Part shown: positions 26,687-35,254 of the stretch, piece by piece
Position numbering within the stretch: position 1 is the stretch's first letter
Layout: every line of letters starts with the position of its first letter
Source of the DNA: an uncultured Bacteroidales bacterium
Lineage (GTDB): Bacteria; Bacteroidota; Bacteroidia; Bacteroidales; UBA932
Length of the DNA: 57,232 nucleotides
Assembly: GCA_944323775.1 (NCBI GenBank)
Contig: CALUTT010000009.1
Location: 1-57,232, forward strand
Direction of reading: 5' to 3'
Notes under the pieces: generated by a model
Told to the model about the DNA's origin: nothing
Database searches by the model: none
Seen by the model: only the letters and a program-made list of their open reading frames with translations
Position numbers and translations under genes: made by a program

Positions 26687-27322
26687 TTATTTAAGTAACG
26701 GTCCAATAAAATTCACTGAATCAATGACAACCTCGCTGGTATCACGCTGGACATACACATAACTGTTGAAGTTGTTGTCAAGTCTTGCGTTTTTCATCCT
26801 GTCATCCGAACGCATCCCATACCCCTGCATGAAGCCGTCAGGAGAATATATCTTGACATAGCAGTCAGTATACACTTCATGGCTCGAGCGGTCCCAATAC
26901 AAGGTGTCGGTTTCCATTGTCTGCTTGTTGAGCACATTGTGCAGCACGACGTTTCCGAACGCCTCCCACACCTCGTCAGATTCACCGGAACTTCCCTTGG
27001 GGACCTTGTGCATCGCATTGTCGGCAACCACCACGGATTCGAGAAGGCCGTCCTCAGTGTAGGCAAACACGGCTATCCCGAGAGGAAAAGAGTCATAGTC
27101 CATCTCTGGAGTCTCATAATGCTCCATGAGGTCCGCCTCCATGCGCAACTGGACCTTGCCGTTCTCGCTCTGCACGGAAAAGACTCCCGTGATGCTCTGG
27201 ACAGGCTTTGAATTGAAATCGTATGATTCATCCACGTCCGCAGAACGGCGACAGGAAACGAAAGAACTGGCAATCACAGCCGTGATTGCCAGCATCAGTC
27301 CTGTATTCGATTTACGTAACAA
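26687..27322 (-). CDS. lptC: LPS export periplasmic protein LptC (lipoprotein form)
   Basis: 211 residues from a TTG start two bases after the stop of the TPR gene. This start gives MLRKSNTG before a hydrophobic stretch and the lipobox FVSC, a normal lipoprotein signal. An ATG at 27295 is possible but lacks the basic end. The body is the LptC/OstA-like beta fold, seen in repeated short strands (VQSENGKVQLRMEADLMEHY, KQTMETDTLYWD, GMRSDDRMKNARLDNN). LptC takes LPS from the LptBFG pump and hands it to LptA. It sits between a TPR-like protein and a foldase, an envelope-biogenesis neighbourhood. Confidence 0.82.
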   Translation of the reverse strand: MLRKSNTGLMLAITAVIASSFVSCRRSADVDESYDFNSKPVQSITGVFSVQSENGKVQLRMEADLMEHYETPEMDYDSFPLGIAVFAYTEDGLLESVVVADNAMHKVPKGSSGESDEVWEAFGNVVLHNVLNKQTMETDTLYWDRSSHEVYTDCYVKIYSPDGFMQGYGMRSDDRMKNARLDNNFNSYVYVQRDTSEVVIDSVNFIGPLLK

Positions 27323-27324
27323 TG

Positions 27325-28656
27325 CTATTTTACGGTACGTACGGTAGTGGTTGCCCTCATGCCGTTGCATACTACGGTGTAGGTCTGTCCGTCTACGATA
27401 TCGTACATGAACGCCTCTTCAGCCTTCGGGAAATATACACTGTACTGAGCGATATACTCATTGGCGCTGTCAGTGAGGCTCGCATCAGCCTTCTTGGCCA
27501 TGTTCATATAGTCGCAGGCTACCCAGAAAGGCGCACGTGAAGCCATTTCGTCTCCGCCGCAGCGTGTTGAACCCCAGATGTTTCCAATCAGGAAATATGC
27601 CTTGCCCTTGAGTTCCTCGGAATTGGCAGCCACATAGTTCGCAGCCTCATAAGCCTTGGGAAGCATGGCATGCTTGTAATAGTATGTGGCAAGCTCGTAT
27701 GTCCAGTCAGCATCCTGTGCAGCGTCGGAATCCTCTCTGGCGATAGCCTCCTCGAGATACTTCACAGCCTCGTCAACATTGTCGACTGCTGAATAGAGCC
27801 TGTACAGAGAATATGCGGCAGATGCCGAAGGGTTGAGACGGTATACGGTAGATGCAGCCCTGAGGTAGAGATCGTTGGACGTGCAGTCTTCAGCATATCC
27901 CATGGTCCTGACAATGTCGGAGGCAACCTTGAGATCCTCGGGGTTCGCGTCAAGACGCGGTGTGAGAAGCTCGATGAGATTGTCACAGCTTGCCACCTTG
28001 CTTGCAGCAAACAGGCTGCCCATATCCTCTTCTATCTTTGCGTTCCTCTCTTCCTCGATACTGTTCTTGGTAGGGATCTGCTCAAGCAATTCAGTGTTGC
28101 GCTGGTATGAATTGATAACTGCATCAGCACCGATTCCGCCGCTCTGGAACAGGTTGATGGCGGCCTGAAGGTCGAAAAGGAGAATAGTAGCAGTGGTATT
28201 AACACCGTTGTTCTCTATTATGCCCTCGTATCCTTCGTAAAGCTTCTGATTGTCGTCCTTTATGTAGTTGAACATGTCAATACCCTTGTTGTTCAAGGCA
28301 GTCACTGCATAGTTGGGGTAGTACTGAGCCCTCACATCATGGAGAGTCAGGAGGGTATCGACAAGAGCGTCCCTGTATTCAGGGTTTGCGGAATTCTTGG
28401 AAATCAGATGACGCATCAGCACGGTTCCGTCGATGAGCATGTTCTGACTTGAAGTAGCAGGACACAGCTCGTAAGCCTTCCTCCAGCTCTTGACAGCATC
28501 ATCATAGGCCTTGTTCTTGTAGTTCTCCTTGTAATAGGACATGTACTTCACGCATTCAGCACTGTCCGGGCCCCATTTCCCCTGGGCAAAAGCATCCGAG
28601 CTGCCCATGAACACAGCAGCAGCTCCAAACAAAATGGCAAGAGTTGTTTTTTTCAT
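27325..28656 (-). CDS. Secreted TPR-like repeat protein, function unknown
   Basis: 443 residues with a signal peptide (MKKTTLAILFGAAAVFMGSSDAFA, cut before QGKWG). The rest is helical with TPR-like pieces: AYDDAVKSWRKAYELCP near the start, then YLRAASTVYRLNPSASA and AVKYLEEAIARED. Periplasmic location is likely. Bacteroidales often carry a gene of this kind between an outer-membrane barrel gene and lptC. No catalytic motif is visible. The start MKKTTLAIL is preferred to a frame opening 16 codons earlier that overlaps the previous gene's end. Confidence 0.75.
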   Translation of the reverse strand: MKKTTLAILFGAAAVFMGSSDAFAQGKWGPDSAECVKYMSYYKENYKNKAYDDAVKSWRKAYELCPATSSQNMLIDGTVLMRHLISKNSANPEYRDALVDTLLTLHDVRAQYYPNYAVTALNNKGIDMFNYIKDDNQKLYEGYEGIIENNGVNTTATILLFDLQAAINLFQSGGIGADAVINSYQRNTELLEQIPTKNSIEEERNAKIEEDMGSLFAASKVASCDNLIELLTPRLDANPEDLKVASDIVRTMGYAEDCTSNDLYLRAASTVYRLNPSASAAYSLYRLYSAVDNVDEAVKYLEEAIAREDSDAAQDADWTYELATYYYKHAMLPKAYEAANYVAANSEELKGKAYFLIGNIWGSTRCGGDEMASRAPFWVACDYMNMAKKADASLTDSANEYIAQYSVYFPKAEEAFMYDIVDGQTYTVVCNGMRATTTVRTVK

Positions 28657-28676
28657 ATTATACATTGGTTTTTGTC

Positions 28677-29996
28677 TTATTCGTATCGTGGTTTCTGGAA
28701 CCAAATGTCAAAAATGTTGACGCCTATTGAAAAATTAAAATACCTTTCTCTAATCATTGAATTGCGCAGAGACCCTCTCTGGCCCAATTCAAAGCCGACG
28801 GTAAGCCCGTTATACCACCTGAAAATAGGAAAAGTGGCACCGAATGTTATTCCCATTGACGGTACCTTTTTCCCATTCAACAAATAGTAGTCTGTCTTAT
28901 AATAGGCTCCAGCCCTGTAAGAGACTCTATTAAAATAATACCTGATATCGTTCCTGTTCGGTACAAATTCCATTCCAAAACGGAACGCTTCGGATACTGA
29001 AGTTGAAAAAGGTGAAGATTTGGAATTGAAACCGCTGATGTTCTCTATGCCGCTTGCCGTCCAGTCAGCTCTCGTATAGTCGAAAGCCACCATTAGCTTG
29101 TCGCCATAACTGAATGATATTCCGGCACCTATCTCGGGAGCCAGGCTGACTTTGTTGTACAGGCCTATGGTGTCTACCTTGAATGCGAGAGTGTCGGTCA
29201 CAGTACTGCCCACCGAAAGCCTGGAATCCTCGTAGTAGCCGCGGAAATTAGCCGATGTGGAATATGTGGCGCCCAACACCAGCCTGGCTTCATCTCCGAT
29301 AGGCTGCTCGTACTGGATACCGAACTTTCCTCCGAGAGCTGAAAGCTGTATGAGATTGTTGTTGCTGATGCTCACGTAGGAAGCATCACTTATGGTAGTC
29401 TCGTAAGTTTTGGAGATTCTGCCGAAATAGTAGTCCATCTCGGCACCCAGGGATAATCTGTCAAAGAAAGTCACTCCCGCAGCCGTAAAGAACTTGTATA
29501 CGCTTCCGTTGCCCTCGGCAGTGAAATTGATGTTACCGATGTTGCCTATCACGTCAGGATCCGTGTACCTGAACGATGTCCCGAAGCCAGTATTGCTGTA
29601 GGGTGTGATGCCTACCACCATGGCAGAAGATTTCCATATCGGGAAAGAGATCGCGAGGTCACCTATGTCAAGGGTGTTGTTGACGGATTTAATATTTGAT
29701 TGGGAAAAGACCTTGTTGTCACCGTAAATGCCGAAATTGGCCATGAATGCAAGGGTGTCCCTTGCCGTTACTGCCGCAGGATTCACGAAATTGATGTACC
29801 GGTTGCTTCTCACGCCGACTCCTGTCCCGCCCATTCCCATATTGTATGAAGTTCCCGGACGGTTCAGGTTGCCAACTCCGAAGATAGAGTACGGAGAATA
29901 AGACCCATACGCCGTATCCTGGGCATCGGCGGAGAAAACCGCAGACAGCAGGACGGCAACGGTCAGAAATATTCTATATGATATTCTTCTTGACAT
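28677..29996 (-). CDS. Outer-membrane beta-barrel protein (FadL/OmpP1-like)
   Basis: 439 residues with a signal peptide (MSRRISYRIFLTVAVLLSAVFSADA) and mature start QDTAYGSYSPYS. Two features recall the OmpP1/FadL/TodX group: the N-terminal SIFGVGNLNRPGTSYNMGMGG and alternating aromatic strands through to a C-terminal strand (FNFSIGVNIFDIWF). Passive uptake of hydrophobic compounds is the family role, but the resemblance is general and the substrate unknown. The start lies inside the 3' end of coaX (23-base overlap), so the genes are co-transcribed. Confidence 0.75.
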   Translation of the reverse strand: MSRRISYRIFLTVAVLLSAVFSADAQDTAYGSYSPYSIFGVGNLNRPGTSYNMGMGGTGVGVRSNRYINFVNPAAVTARDTLAFMANFGIYGDNKVFSQSNIKSVNNTLDIGDLAISFPIWKSSAMVVGITPYSNTGFGTSFRYTDPDVIGNIGNINFTAEGNGSVYKFFTAAGVTFFDRLSLGAEMDYYFGRISKTYETTISDASYVSISNNNLIQLSALGGKFGIQYEQPIGDEARLVLGATYSTSANFRGYYEDSRLSVGSTVTDTLAFKVDTIGLYNKVSLAPEIGAGISFSYGDKLMVAFDYTRADWTASGIENISGFNSKSSPFSTSVSEAFRFGMEFVPNRNDIRYYFNRVSYRAGAYYKTDYYLLNGKKVPSMGITFGATFPIFRWYNGLTVGFELGQRGSLRNSMIRERYFNFSIGVNIFDIWFQKPRYE

Positions 29997-30702
29997 AATC
30001 ATCCGTAATAATGGCAAGCCCCATGAGTTCGAGATTGCAGACTACAAAGATGGAGTTTTTCATCTTTTTGGCAAAATAAATTGCATCGCCACCCGTAAAA
30101 ATAACGATGTTGTCCTTCCTCGATCTCATGTAGCCCTCTATTTCAAACATTATACCCAAAACGACTCCGGATCCGACTGACGTTATCATAGACTGTCCTT
30201 CAGGAATAATTTCGTCGGGAGTATCATACAGCGGAAGATTCTTCGAATAACGGTTCAACGCCTTGAATCTCGTCCGGCAGCCCGGTGATATGTTGCCTCC
30301 GAGATACCTGCCTTCGGCACTCAGGAAATCTATTGTCAGAGTTGTCCCGAAGTCAAAGACGGTGCATGGCTTGTCCTTGAACAGAAATCCGGCGGCAACA
30401 AGTCCGGCAGCCCTGTCATAGGGAAGATATTCCGGAAAGTTGTATTTCAGAAGCAGGTCCGTATGGCGGGAGTCAAGTATCAGCAGGTGAGAGCATTCTT
30501 TTTTAAGGATGGCCTCCTCTTCAGGCAACACCCCGTATACTGACGCTATAGCCAGGACTTCAGGCTTTTCCTTTTCCGTAAGGGACAGAAGATAGTCCAG
30601 CATCTTCTCTCCCTGATATCTGAAAGTCTTGCCAAGCACGGTACCGTCAGACCATGCGGCTTTTAGGGCAGTATTTCCTGTAACTACGAGTAGATTTGCC
30701 AT
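29974..30702 (-). CDS. coaX: Type III pantothenate kinase-like protein
   Basis: 242 residues, the usual length for CoaX, which makes phosphopantothenate, the first step to coenzyme A. The ASKHA fold is shown by YDRAAGLVAA with the catalytic Asp D96 and by DFGTTLTID with D117. The N-terminal phosphate/metal loop, normally D-x-G-N-T, reads V7-T-G-N-T11 here, so the family's first Asp is missing. The kinase may be weak, use metal differently, or have another role. It is followed by the barrel gene and has a -7 box 21 bases upstream. Confidence 0.85.
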   Translation of the reverse strand: MANLLVVTGNTALKAAWSDGTVLGKTFRYQGEKMLDYLLSLTEKEKPEVLAIASVYGVLPEEEAILKKECSHLLILDSRHTDLLLKYNFPEYLPYDRAAGLVAAGFLFKDKPCTVFDFGTTLTIDFLSAEGRYLGGNISPGCRTRFKALNRYSKNLPLYDTPDEIIPEGQSMITSVGSGVVLGIMFEIEGYMRSRKDNIVIFTGGDAIYFAKKMKNSIFVVCNLELMGLAIITDDYVKKNII

Positions 30703-30723
30703 TTAGTGTTCTTTCGCAACCTG

Positions 30724-30731
30724 CAAATTTA
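30724..30731 (-). promoter_or_regulatory. -7 box for coaX operon
   Basis: The plus-strand CAAATTTA reads TAAATTTG on the minus strand, an exact TAnnTTTG, 21 bases before the coaX ATG and just after the mfd stop. Confidence 0.45.
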
Positions 30732-30737
30732 AGAAAT

Positions 30738-33700
30738 TTATCTCAACTTGGCCATCAGTGAAAGCGCAGATTCAAGAGAATCCACATTTCTGGCTACGAT
30801 TTTGAGTTTCTCGGCGTTCTGTTTCAGTTCGAACCTGTCCTGGAATTCGACTATCCTTGACATTACAGAGTCAAATGTCTTAGACTTGAAATAGGGGGAC
30901 ATCGGGTTCGAAATGAAGAAAGCTATCAGAAGACCGTTTTTCACTATGATCTTTTCAAATCCAAGGGAGGAACCGAGATTGCGCAGTTTGACAACGGTGA
31001 AAAGATTCTTGAGTTCAGCAGGCAGAGGGCCGAACCTGTCTGAAAGCCTGTCCATGTACTGGTCAGCTTCCTTGTCGGAATTCATTGAATCGATATCCTT
31101 GTATATCCTTATCTTTTCAGCCGTTATGTCTATGTAGCTGTCAGGTATCAGGGCCATCTGGTCAGTTTCGACCGTACATTCCACGATAAAACCGCCATGG
31201 TCATGCCGTATGCTGACTCCGGTTTCCACTCCTAGCTCTTCCATTGCCTCAGAGAGTATCTTCTGATAAGTCTCGAATCCCATCTCGGTTATGAAACCGC
31301 TCTGTTCGGCACCAAGAAGGTTTCCGGCACCCCTGATATCAAGGTCCTGCATGGCAATGTTGAAACCGCTTCCAAGATCAGAGAACTCCTCGATTGCCTT
31401 GAGTCTCCTGCGGGCATCGTCACCAATGCTTGCAAGCGGCGGCACTATCAGATAGCAGAAAGCCTTCTTGTTCGACCTGCCAACTCTTCCGCGAAGCTGG
31501 TGAAGATCACTGAGGCCGAAATTCTGCGCCTGGTTGATTATTATCGTGTTCGCGTTCGGAATATCGAGTCCGTTCTCTATTATCGTAGTGCAAAGCATCA
31601 TGTCGTAGTCACCGCGGATGAAGTCAAGCATTATCTTCTCCAGTGCGCCTGACTCCATCTGCCCGTGCGCCACGCATATCTTCATGTCAGGAACCAGCCT
31701 GTGGAGTATCTCATATATGGAATCGAGTTCCTCCACCTTGTTGTGAAGGAAGAAAAGCTGCCCTCCACGGTTAAGCTCATAGTTGATGATGCTCCGGACT
31801 TCCTTTTCGTCGAAAAGTATTATCTCTGTCTGGACAGGGATTCTGTTTGGCGGGGGAGTGTTGATTATGCTGAGGTCTCTCGCTCCGAGCAGGGAGAACT
31901 GAAGAGTCCTCGGAATAGGAGTCGCTGTCAGCGTGAGAGTATCCACAGATGTCTTCATCTGGCGTAGTTTTTCCTTCGCCGAAACCCCGAACTTCTGTTC
32001 CTCGTCAATTATGAGAAGCCCGAGGTCCTTGAAAGCGAATTCCTTGCCCAGTATCTTGTGTGTCCCTATCAGAATGTCTATCTGCCCCTGAGAGAGACGC
32101 TTTTTTATGTCGGCTATTTCCTTTGCCGTCCTGAGCCTGCTGACATAGTCAATGTTGCATGGAAGGTTCTGAAGCCTCTGCCTGAAAGTGTTGTAGTGCT
32201 GCAGAGCAAGTATGGTCGTAGGCACAAGAACAGCAACCTGCTTGCTGTCAGCCACAGCCTTGAAAGCAGCCCTGACAGCCACTTCAGTCTTTCCGAAGCC
32301 CACGTCTCCGCACACAAGCCTGTCCATCGGGCAGTCGTCCTCCATGTCACGCTTGACAGCCACGGTAGCGGCTTCCTGGTCAGGAGTGTCTTCGTACATG
32401 AAAGAAGACTCGAGCTCCTGCTGAAGGTAAGTGTCCGCCGAAAAGGCGAACCCCTTGGACGCCCTTCTCTTCGCATACAGCTGTATCAGTTCCTTCGCGA
32501 TGTCCTTTACCTTGGACTTGGCACTCTGCTTGAGGTTTCCCCAGACTTTCGATCCGAGCTTGTTGATTCTCGGAGGAACCCCGTCCCTGGAACGGAATCT
32601 CGAAATCTTGTTCAACAGCTGAACGGACACGAACACAACGTCGCCGTCCTTGTACGTTATCTTTACGACCTCGTGTACCCTTCCCTTGTCATCCTTCATC
32701 CTGACAAGGCCTCCGAAAATACCAACACCATGGTCTATGTGCACGACATAGTCGCCGATATTGAAAGAGTTAAGGTCATTGATGGTCAGCTGCTCGCTCT
32801 TTTCAACTGAACGCCGTATGCTCACCCTCTGGAAACGGTCGAATATCTCGTGATCGGAATAGCAGCATATCTTGCCTTCGTTGTCAATGAAGCCGCTGTG
32901 GATGTTTTTTCCGCTCACGAACTCCGGAACAAGGACCGAATCCCGGGACACGATTGAACGTATCCTGTCAAGCTGAGACTCCTTCTCGCCGTATATCAAT
33001 ACCTTGTAGCCTGTCTCAATGCGGGACCTGATGTCTTCTGTTAGCAGCTCGAAATTCTTGTTGAATGAAGGCTGGGGGGCAATTCTGAACTCTACCGAAC
33101 TCATCTCCTTCGATTCGAGCGGCCGCTCGAAATAGACTCTCCTGTAACGCTCTGTCAGTGGAAACCATTCGGCGTTGACGTACATGTCGCTTGAGTCAAG
33201 CCACAATACGCAATCCGCGGGAAGCATCGAAAGCACGTTCGATCCATCTTCCTTTCCGGAAGACATCACGTCAGAAACTATATCGGCCGACTTTTCCTCG
33301 CTGCGGCTCAGCTGAGTATTGCAGTCGAAAGTGCTTACCTTCTCGACCTCGTTCCCCCAGAATGATATCCTGTAAGGATAGTTGTTGGAATAAGAGAAGA
33401 TGTCCACTATTGAGCCTCTTATCGCATACTGACCCGGTGAAGACACGAAATCAACTCTCTCGAAACCTCTGGAGGCAAGATTTTCAATCATGCTCTCGCG
33501 CGAAATCTCGTCCCCTGGAGCTATGATGAATACCGACGAAGCGATCGAATCACGCGCAGGTACCTTCTCGGAAAGCGCATCAGGATAGCTGACTATTATT
33601 TTCAGCGAAGAGTCATTCACGGAAGAGAGTATCTGCTGGATCGCCGCAGTCCTCTGGACAGCAAGCGAAGACTTGTAGTTACTCCTCTCCACATTCTTTC

Positions 33701-34010
33701 CAGACTCTGGAAGATAGAACACCCTGTCACCTTCTACCAGACCATAAAGGTCTGAAGTACAGTACTCTGCAGATTCACTGTCAGGAAGCACAATGAAATG
33801 CAGGCCAGACCTTGCAACCTGGCTCAGCACAAACCATCTCGCCGAGAGAAACAGCGAGCGGCAACATATCTCACGAGCGCCCGAATCAAGCTCGGACGAC
33901 AACAGCAAGGAAGCTTTGGGACTTATCAACATCTGTATTCGATTTCGGTTGAAAAGCTGTTGAAAACACTGTTCAAAAACCGGAGCGGAACTGTACAAAA
34001 CTTTCGGCAT
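30738..34010 (-). CDS. mfd: Transcription-repair coupling factor
   Basis: 1090 residues. Mfd removes RNA polymerase stalled at DNA lesions and recruits UvrA. The UvrB-like N-terminal part starts near KASLLLSSEL. The RNA-polymerase-interacting domain lies at about 410-480 (FNIGDYVVHIDHGVGIFGG). The SF2 translocase shows Walker A GDVGFGKTE, DEEQKFG and TATPIPRT, and the C-terminal TRCF domain follows. The first ATG is kept because relatives have about 30 residues before the K-A-S-like segment; an internal ATG at 33932 would remove them. It is divergent from ruvB across 174 bases. Confidence 0.95.
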   Translation of the reverse strand: MPKVLYSSAPVFEQCFQQLFNRNRIQMLISPKASLLLSSELDSGAREICCRSLFLSARWFVLSQVARSGLHFIVLPDSESAEYCTSDLYGLVEGDRVFYLPESGKNVERSNYKSSLAVQRTAAIQQILSSVNDSSLKIIVSYPDALSEKVPARDSIASSVFIIAPGDEISRESMIENLASRGFERVDFVSSPGQYAIRGSIVDIFSYSNNYPYRISFWGNEVEKVSTFDCNTQLSRSEEKSADIVSDVMSSGKEDGSNVLSMLPADCVLWLDSSDMYVNAEWFPLTERYRRVYFERPLESKEMSSVEFRIAPQPSFNKNFELLTEDIRSRIETGYKVLIYGEKESQLDRIRSIVSRDSVLVPEFVSGKNIHSGFIDNEGKICCYSDHEIFDRFQRVSIRRSVEKSEQLTINDLNSFNIGDYVVHIDHGVGIFGGLVRMKDDKGRVHEVVKITYKDGDVVFVSVQLLNKISRFRSRDGVPPRINKLGSKVWGNLKQSAKSKVKDIAKELIQLYAKRRASKGFAFSADTYLQQELESSFMYEDTPDQEAATVAVKRDMEDDCPMDRLVCGDVGFGKTEVAVRAAFKAVADSKQVAVLVPTTILALQHYNTFRQRLQNLPCNIDYVSRLRTAKEIADIKKRLSQGQIDILIGTHKILGKEFAFKDLGLLIIDEEQKFGVSAKEKLRQMKTSVDTLTLTATPIPRTLQFSLLGARDLSIINTPPPNRIPVQTEIILFDEKEVRSIINYELNRGGQLFFLHNKVEELDSIYEILHRLVPDMKICVAHGQMESGALEKIMLDFIRGDYDMMLCTTIIENGLDIPNANTIIINQAQNFGLSDLHQLRGRVGRSNKKAFCYLIVPPLASIGDDARRRLKAIEEFSDLGSGFNIAMQDLDIRGAGNLLGAEQSGFITEMGFETYQKILSEAMEELGVETGVSIRHDHGGFIVECTVETDQMALIPDSYIDITAEKIRIYKDIDSMNSDKEADQYMDRLSDRFGPLPAELKNLFTVVKLRNLGSSLGFEKIIVKNGLLIAFFISNPMSPYFKSKTFDSVMSRIVEFQDRFELKQNAEKLKIVARNVDSLESALSLMAKLR

Positions 34011-34120
34011 CCTTTTTTCAACATGTTTCCAAAATTGAATTTACATTGAAATTAACATGAATCGCGTCCGCAATCAAGTTATTATCAATGAAATACATTA
34101 GTTATCAACATTTCAACAAG

Positions 34121-34128
34121 CAAATATA
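34121..34128 (-). promoter_or_regulatory. Possible -7 box for mfd
   Basis: The plus-strand CAAATATA reads TATATTTG on the minus strand. It lies about 110 bases before the mfd ATG and is the mirror of the ruvB box 28 bases to the right. Confidence 0.35.
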
Positions 34129-34156
34129 AAGAATCAATTATTAAATAAAAAAGAAC

Positions 34157-34164
34157 TATATTTG
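34157..34164 (+). promoter_or_regulatory. -7 box for ruvB
   Basis: TATATTTG is an exact TAnnTTTG ending 20 bases before the ruvB ATG at 34185. It predicts a leader of roughly 13-15 bases. Confidence 0.5.
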
Positions 34165-34184
34165 TAGTCTAATTGTCTGAATGT

Positions 34185-35216
34185 ATGCAGGATTTTGATC
34201 CGCACAGCGCAAACGAAGGCAAAGATAAGGATTTGGAAGGAATTATCAGGCCTCGGGAACTGGAAGATTTTACCGGTCAGGGTGAGATCGTCTCCAACCT
34301 CCGCGTGTACATACAGGCAGCGAAGATGAGGGGTGAGTCCCTTGACCACACGCTGTTCAACGGCCCTCCAGGCCTTGGAAAGACAACACTTGCCCATATC
34401 ATAGCGAACGAGATGGGAAGCAACATCAAGATAACCTCCGGACCGGTGCTGGACCGTCCTGGAGATCTTGCAGGTCTGCTGACTTCCCTGGATACCGGAG
34501 ATGTACTTTTCATCGACGAGATCCACAGAATGTCCCCCGAGGTGGAGGAGTACCTCTATTCGGCAATGGAGGATTTTGTGATTGACATAATGATAGACAA
34601 GGGGCCCGGTGCGAGGTCCGTGAGGATTAACCTCAATCCTTTCACTCTTGTTGGGGCGACTACCCGCTCGGGACTGCTGACGGCTCCTCTCAGGGCAAGA
34701 TTCGGGATCAAGTGCGAACTGTCCTACTATGATACGGCTGACCTTGTCAGGATCATAACCAGGTCCGCCGGAATACTCGGTGTGGAGATAGACGGCAAGG
34801 CCGCTTCGGAAATAGCCATGAGGAGCAGGGGAACTCCAAGAATAGCCAACGCTCTTCTGAGGAGGGTAAGGGATTTCGCCCAGGTCATGGGTGACGGCAG
34901 AATAGACATCGGAATCGCCAGATATGCCCTGGACAAGCTCCGGATAGACACCATGGGGCTCGACTCTATCGACAACAAGATACTGCGCACGATGATAATG
35001 TCCTTCAACGGAGGTCCTGTCGGTGCCGGTACTCTCGCTACCGCAATAGGGGAGGATCAGGGAACGTACGAGGAGGTATACGAGCCTTTCCTGATAAAGG
35101 AAGGCTTCATAATAAGGACTCCGCGCGGAAGAAAAGCCACCGATCTTTCCTACAGGCACCTCGGGCTCGAGAACCTCAGGAGTGACGGGCCGGAAGAGCC
35201 GAACACACTTTTTTAG
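34185..35216 (+). CDS. ruvB: Holliday junction branch migration ATPase RuvB
   Basis: 343 residues. RuvB is the hexameric motor that, with RuvA, drives branch migration of Holliday junctions. It has Walker A GPPGLGKT at 60-67, Walker B VLFIDEIH (D111-E112), sensor GATTRSG and the C-terminal winged helix ([23 protein letters not shown]). The ATG at 34185 is preferred to a TTG four codons earlier. ruvA is present but 7 kb away on the other strand, and no ruvC is in the window. Confidence 0.97.
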   Translation: MQDFDPHSANEGKDKDLEGIIRPRELEDFTGQGEIVSNLRVYIQAAKMRGESLDHTLFNGPPGLGKTTLAHIIANEMGSNIKITSGPVLDRPGDLAGLLTSLDTGDVLFIDEIHRMSPEVEEYLYSAMEDFVIDIMIDKGPGARSVRINLNPFTLVGATTRSGLLTAPLRARFGIKCELSYYDTADLVRIITRSAGILGVEIDGKAASEIAMRSRGTPRIANALLRRVRDFAQVMGDGRIDIGIARYALDKLRIDTMGLDSIDNKILRTMIMSFNGGPVGAGTLATAIGEDQGTYEEVYEPFLIKEGFIIRTPRGRKATDLSYRHLGLENLRSDGPEEPNTLF

Positions 35217-35254
35217 ATGCAAGTTTAACAATTGAACAACCATACATAAACGCA

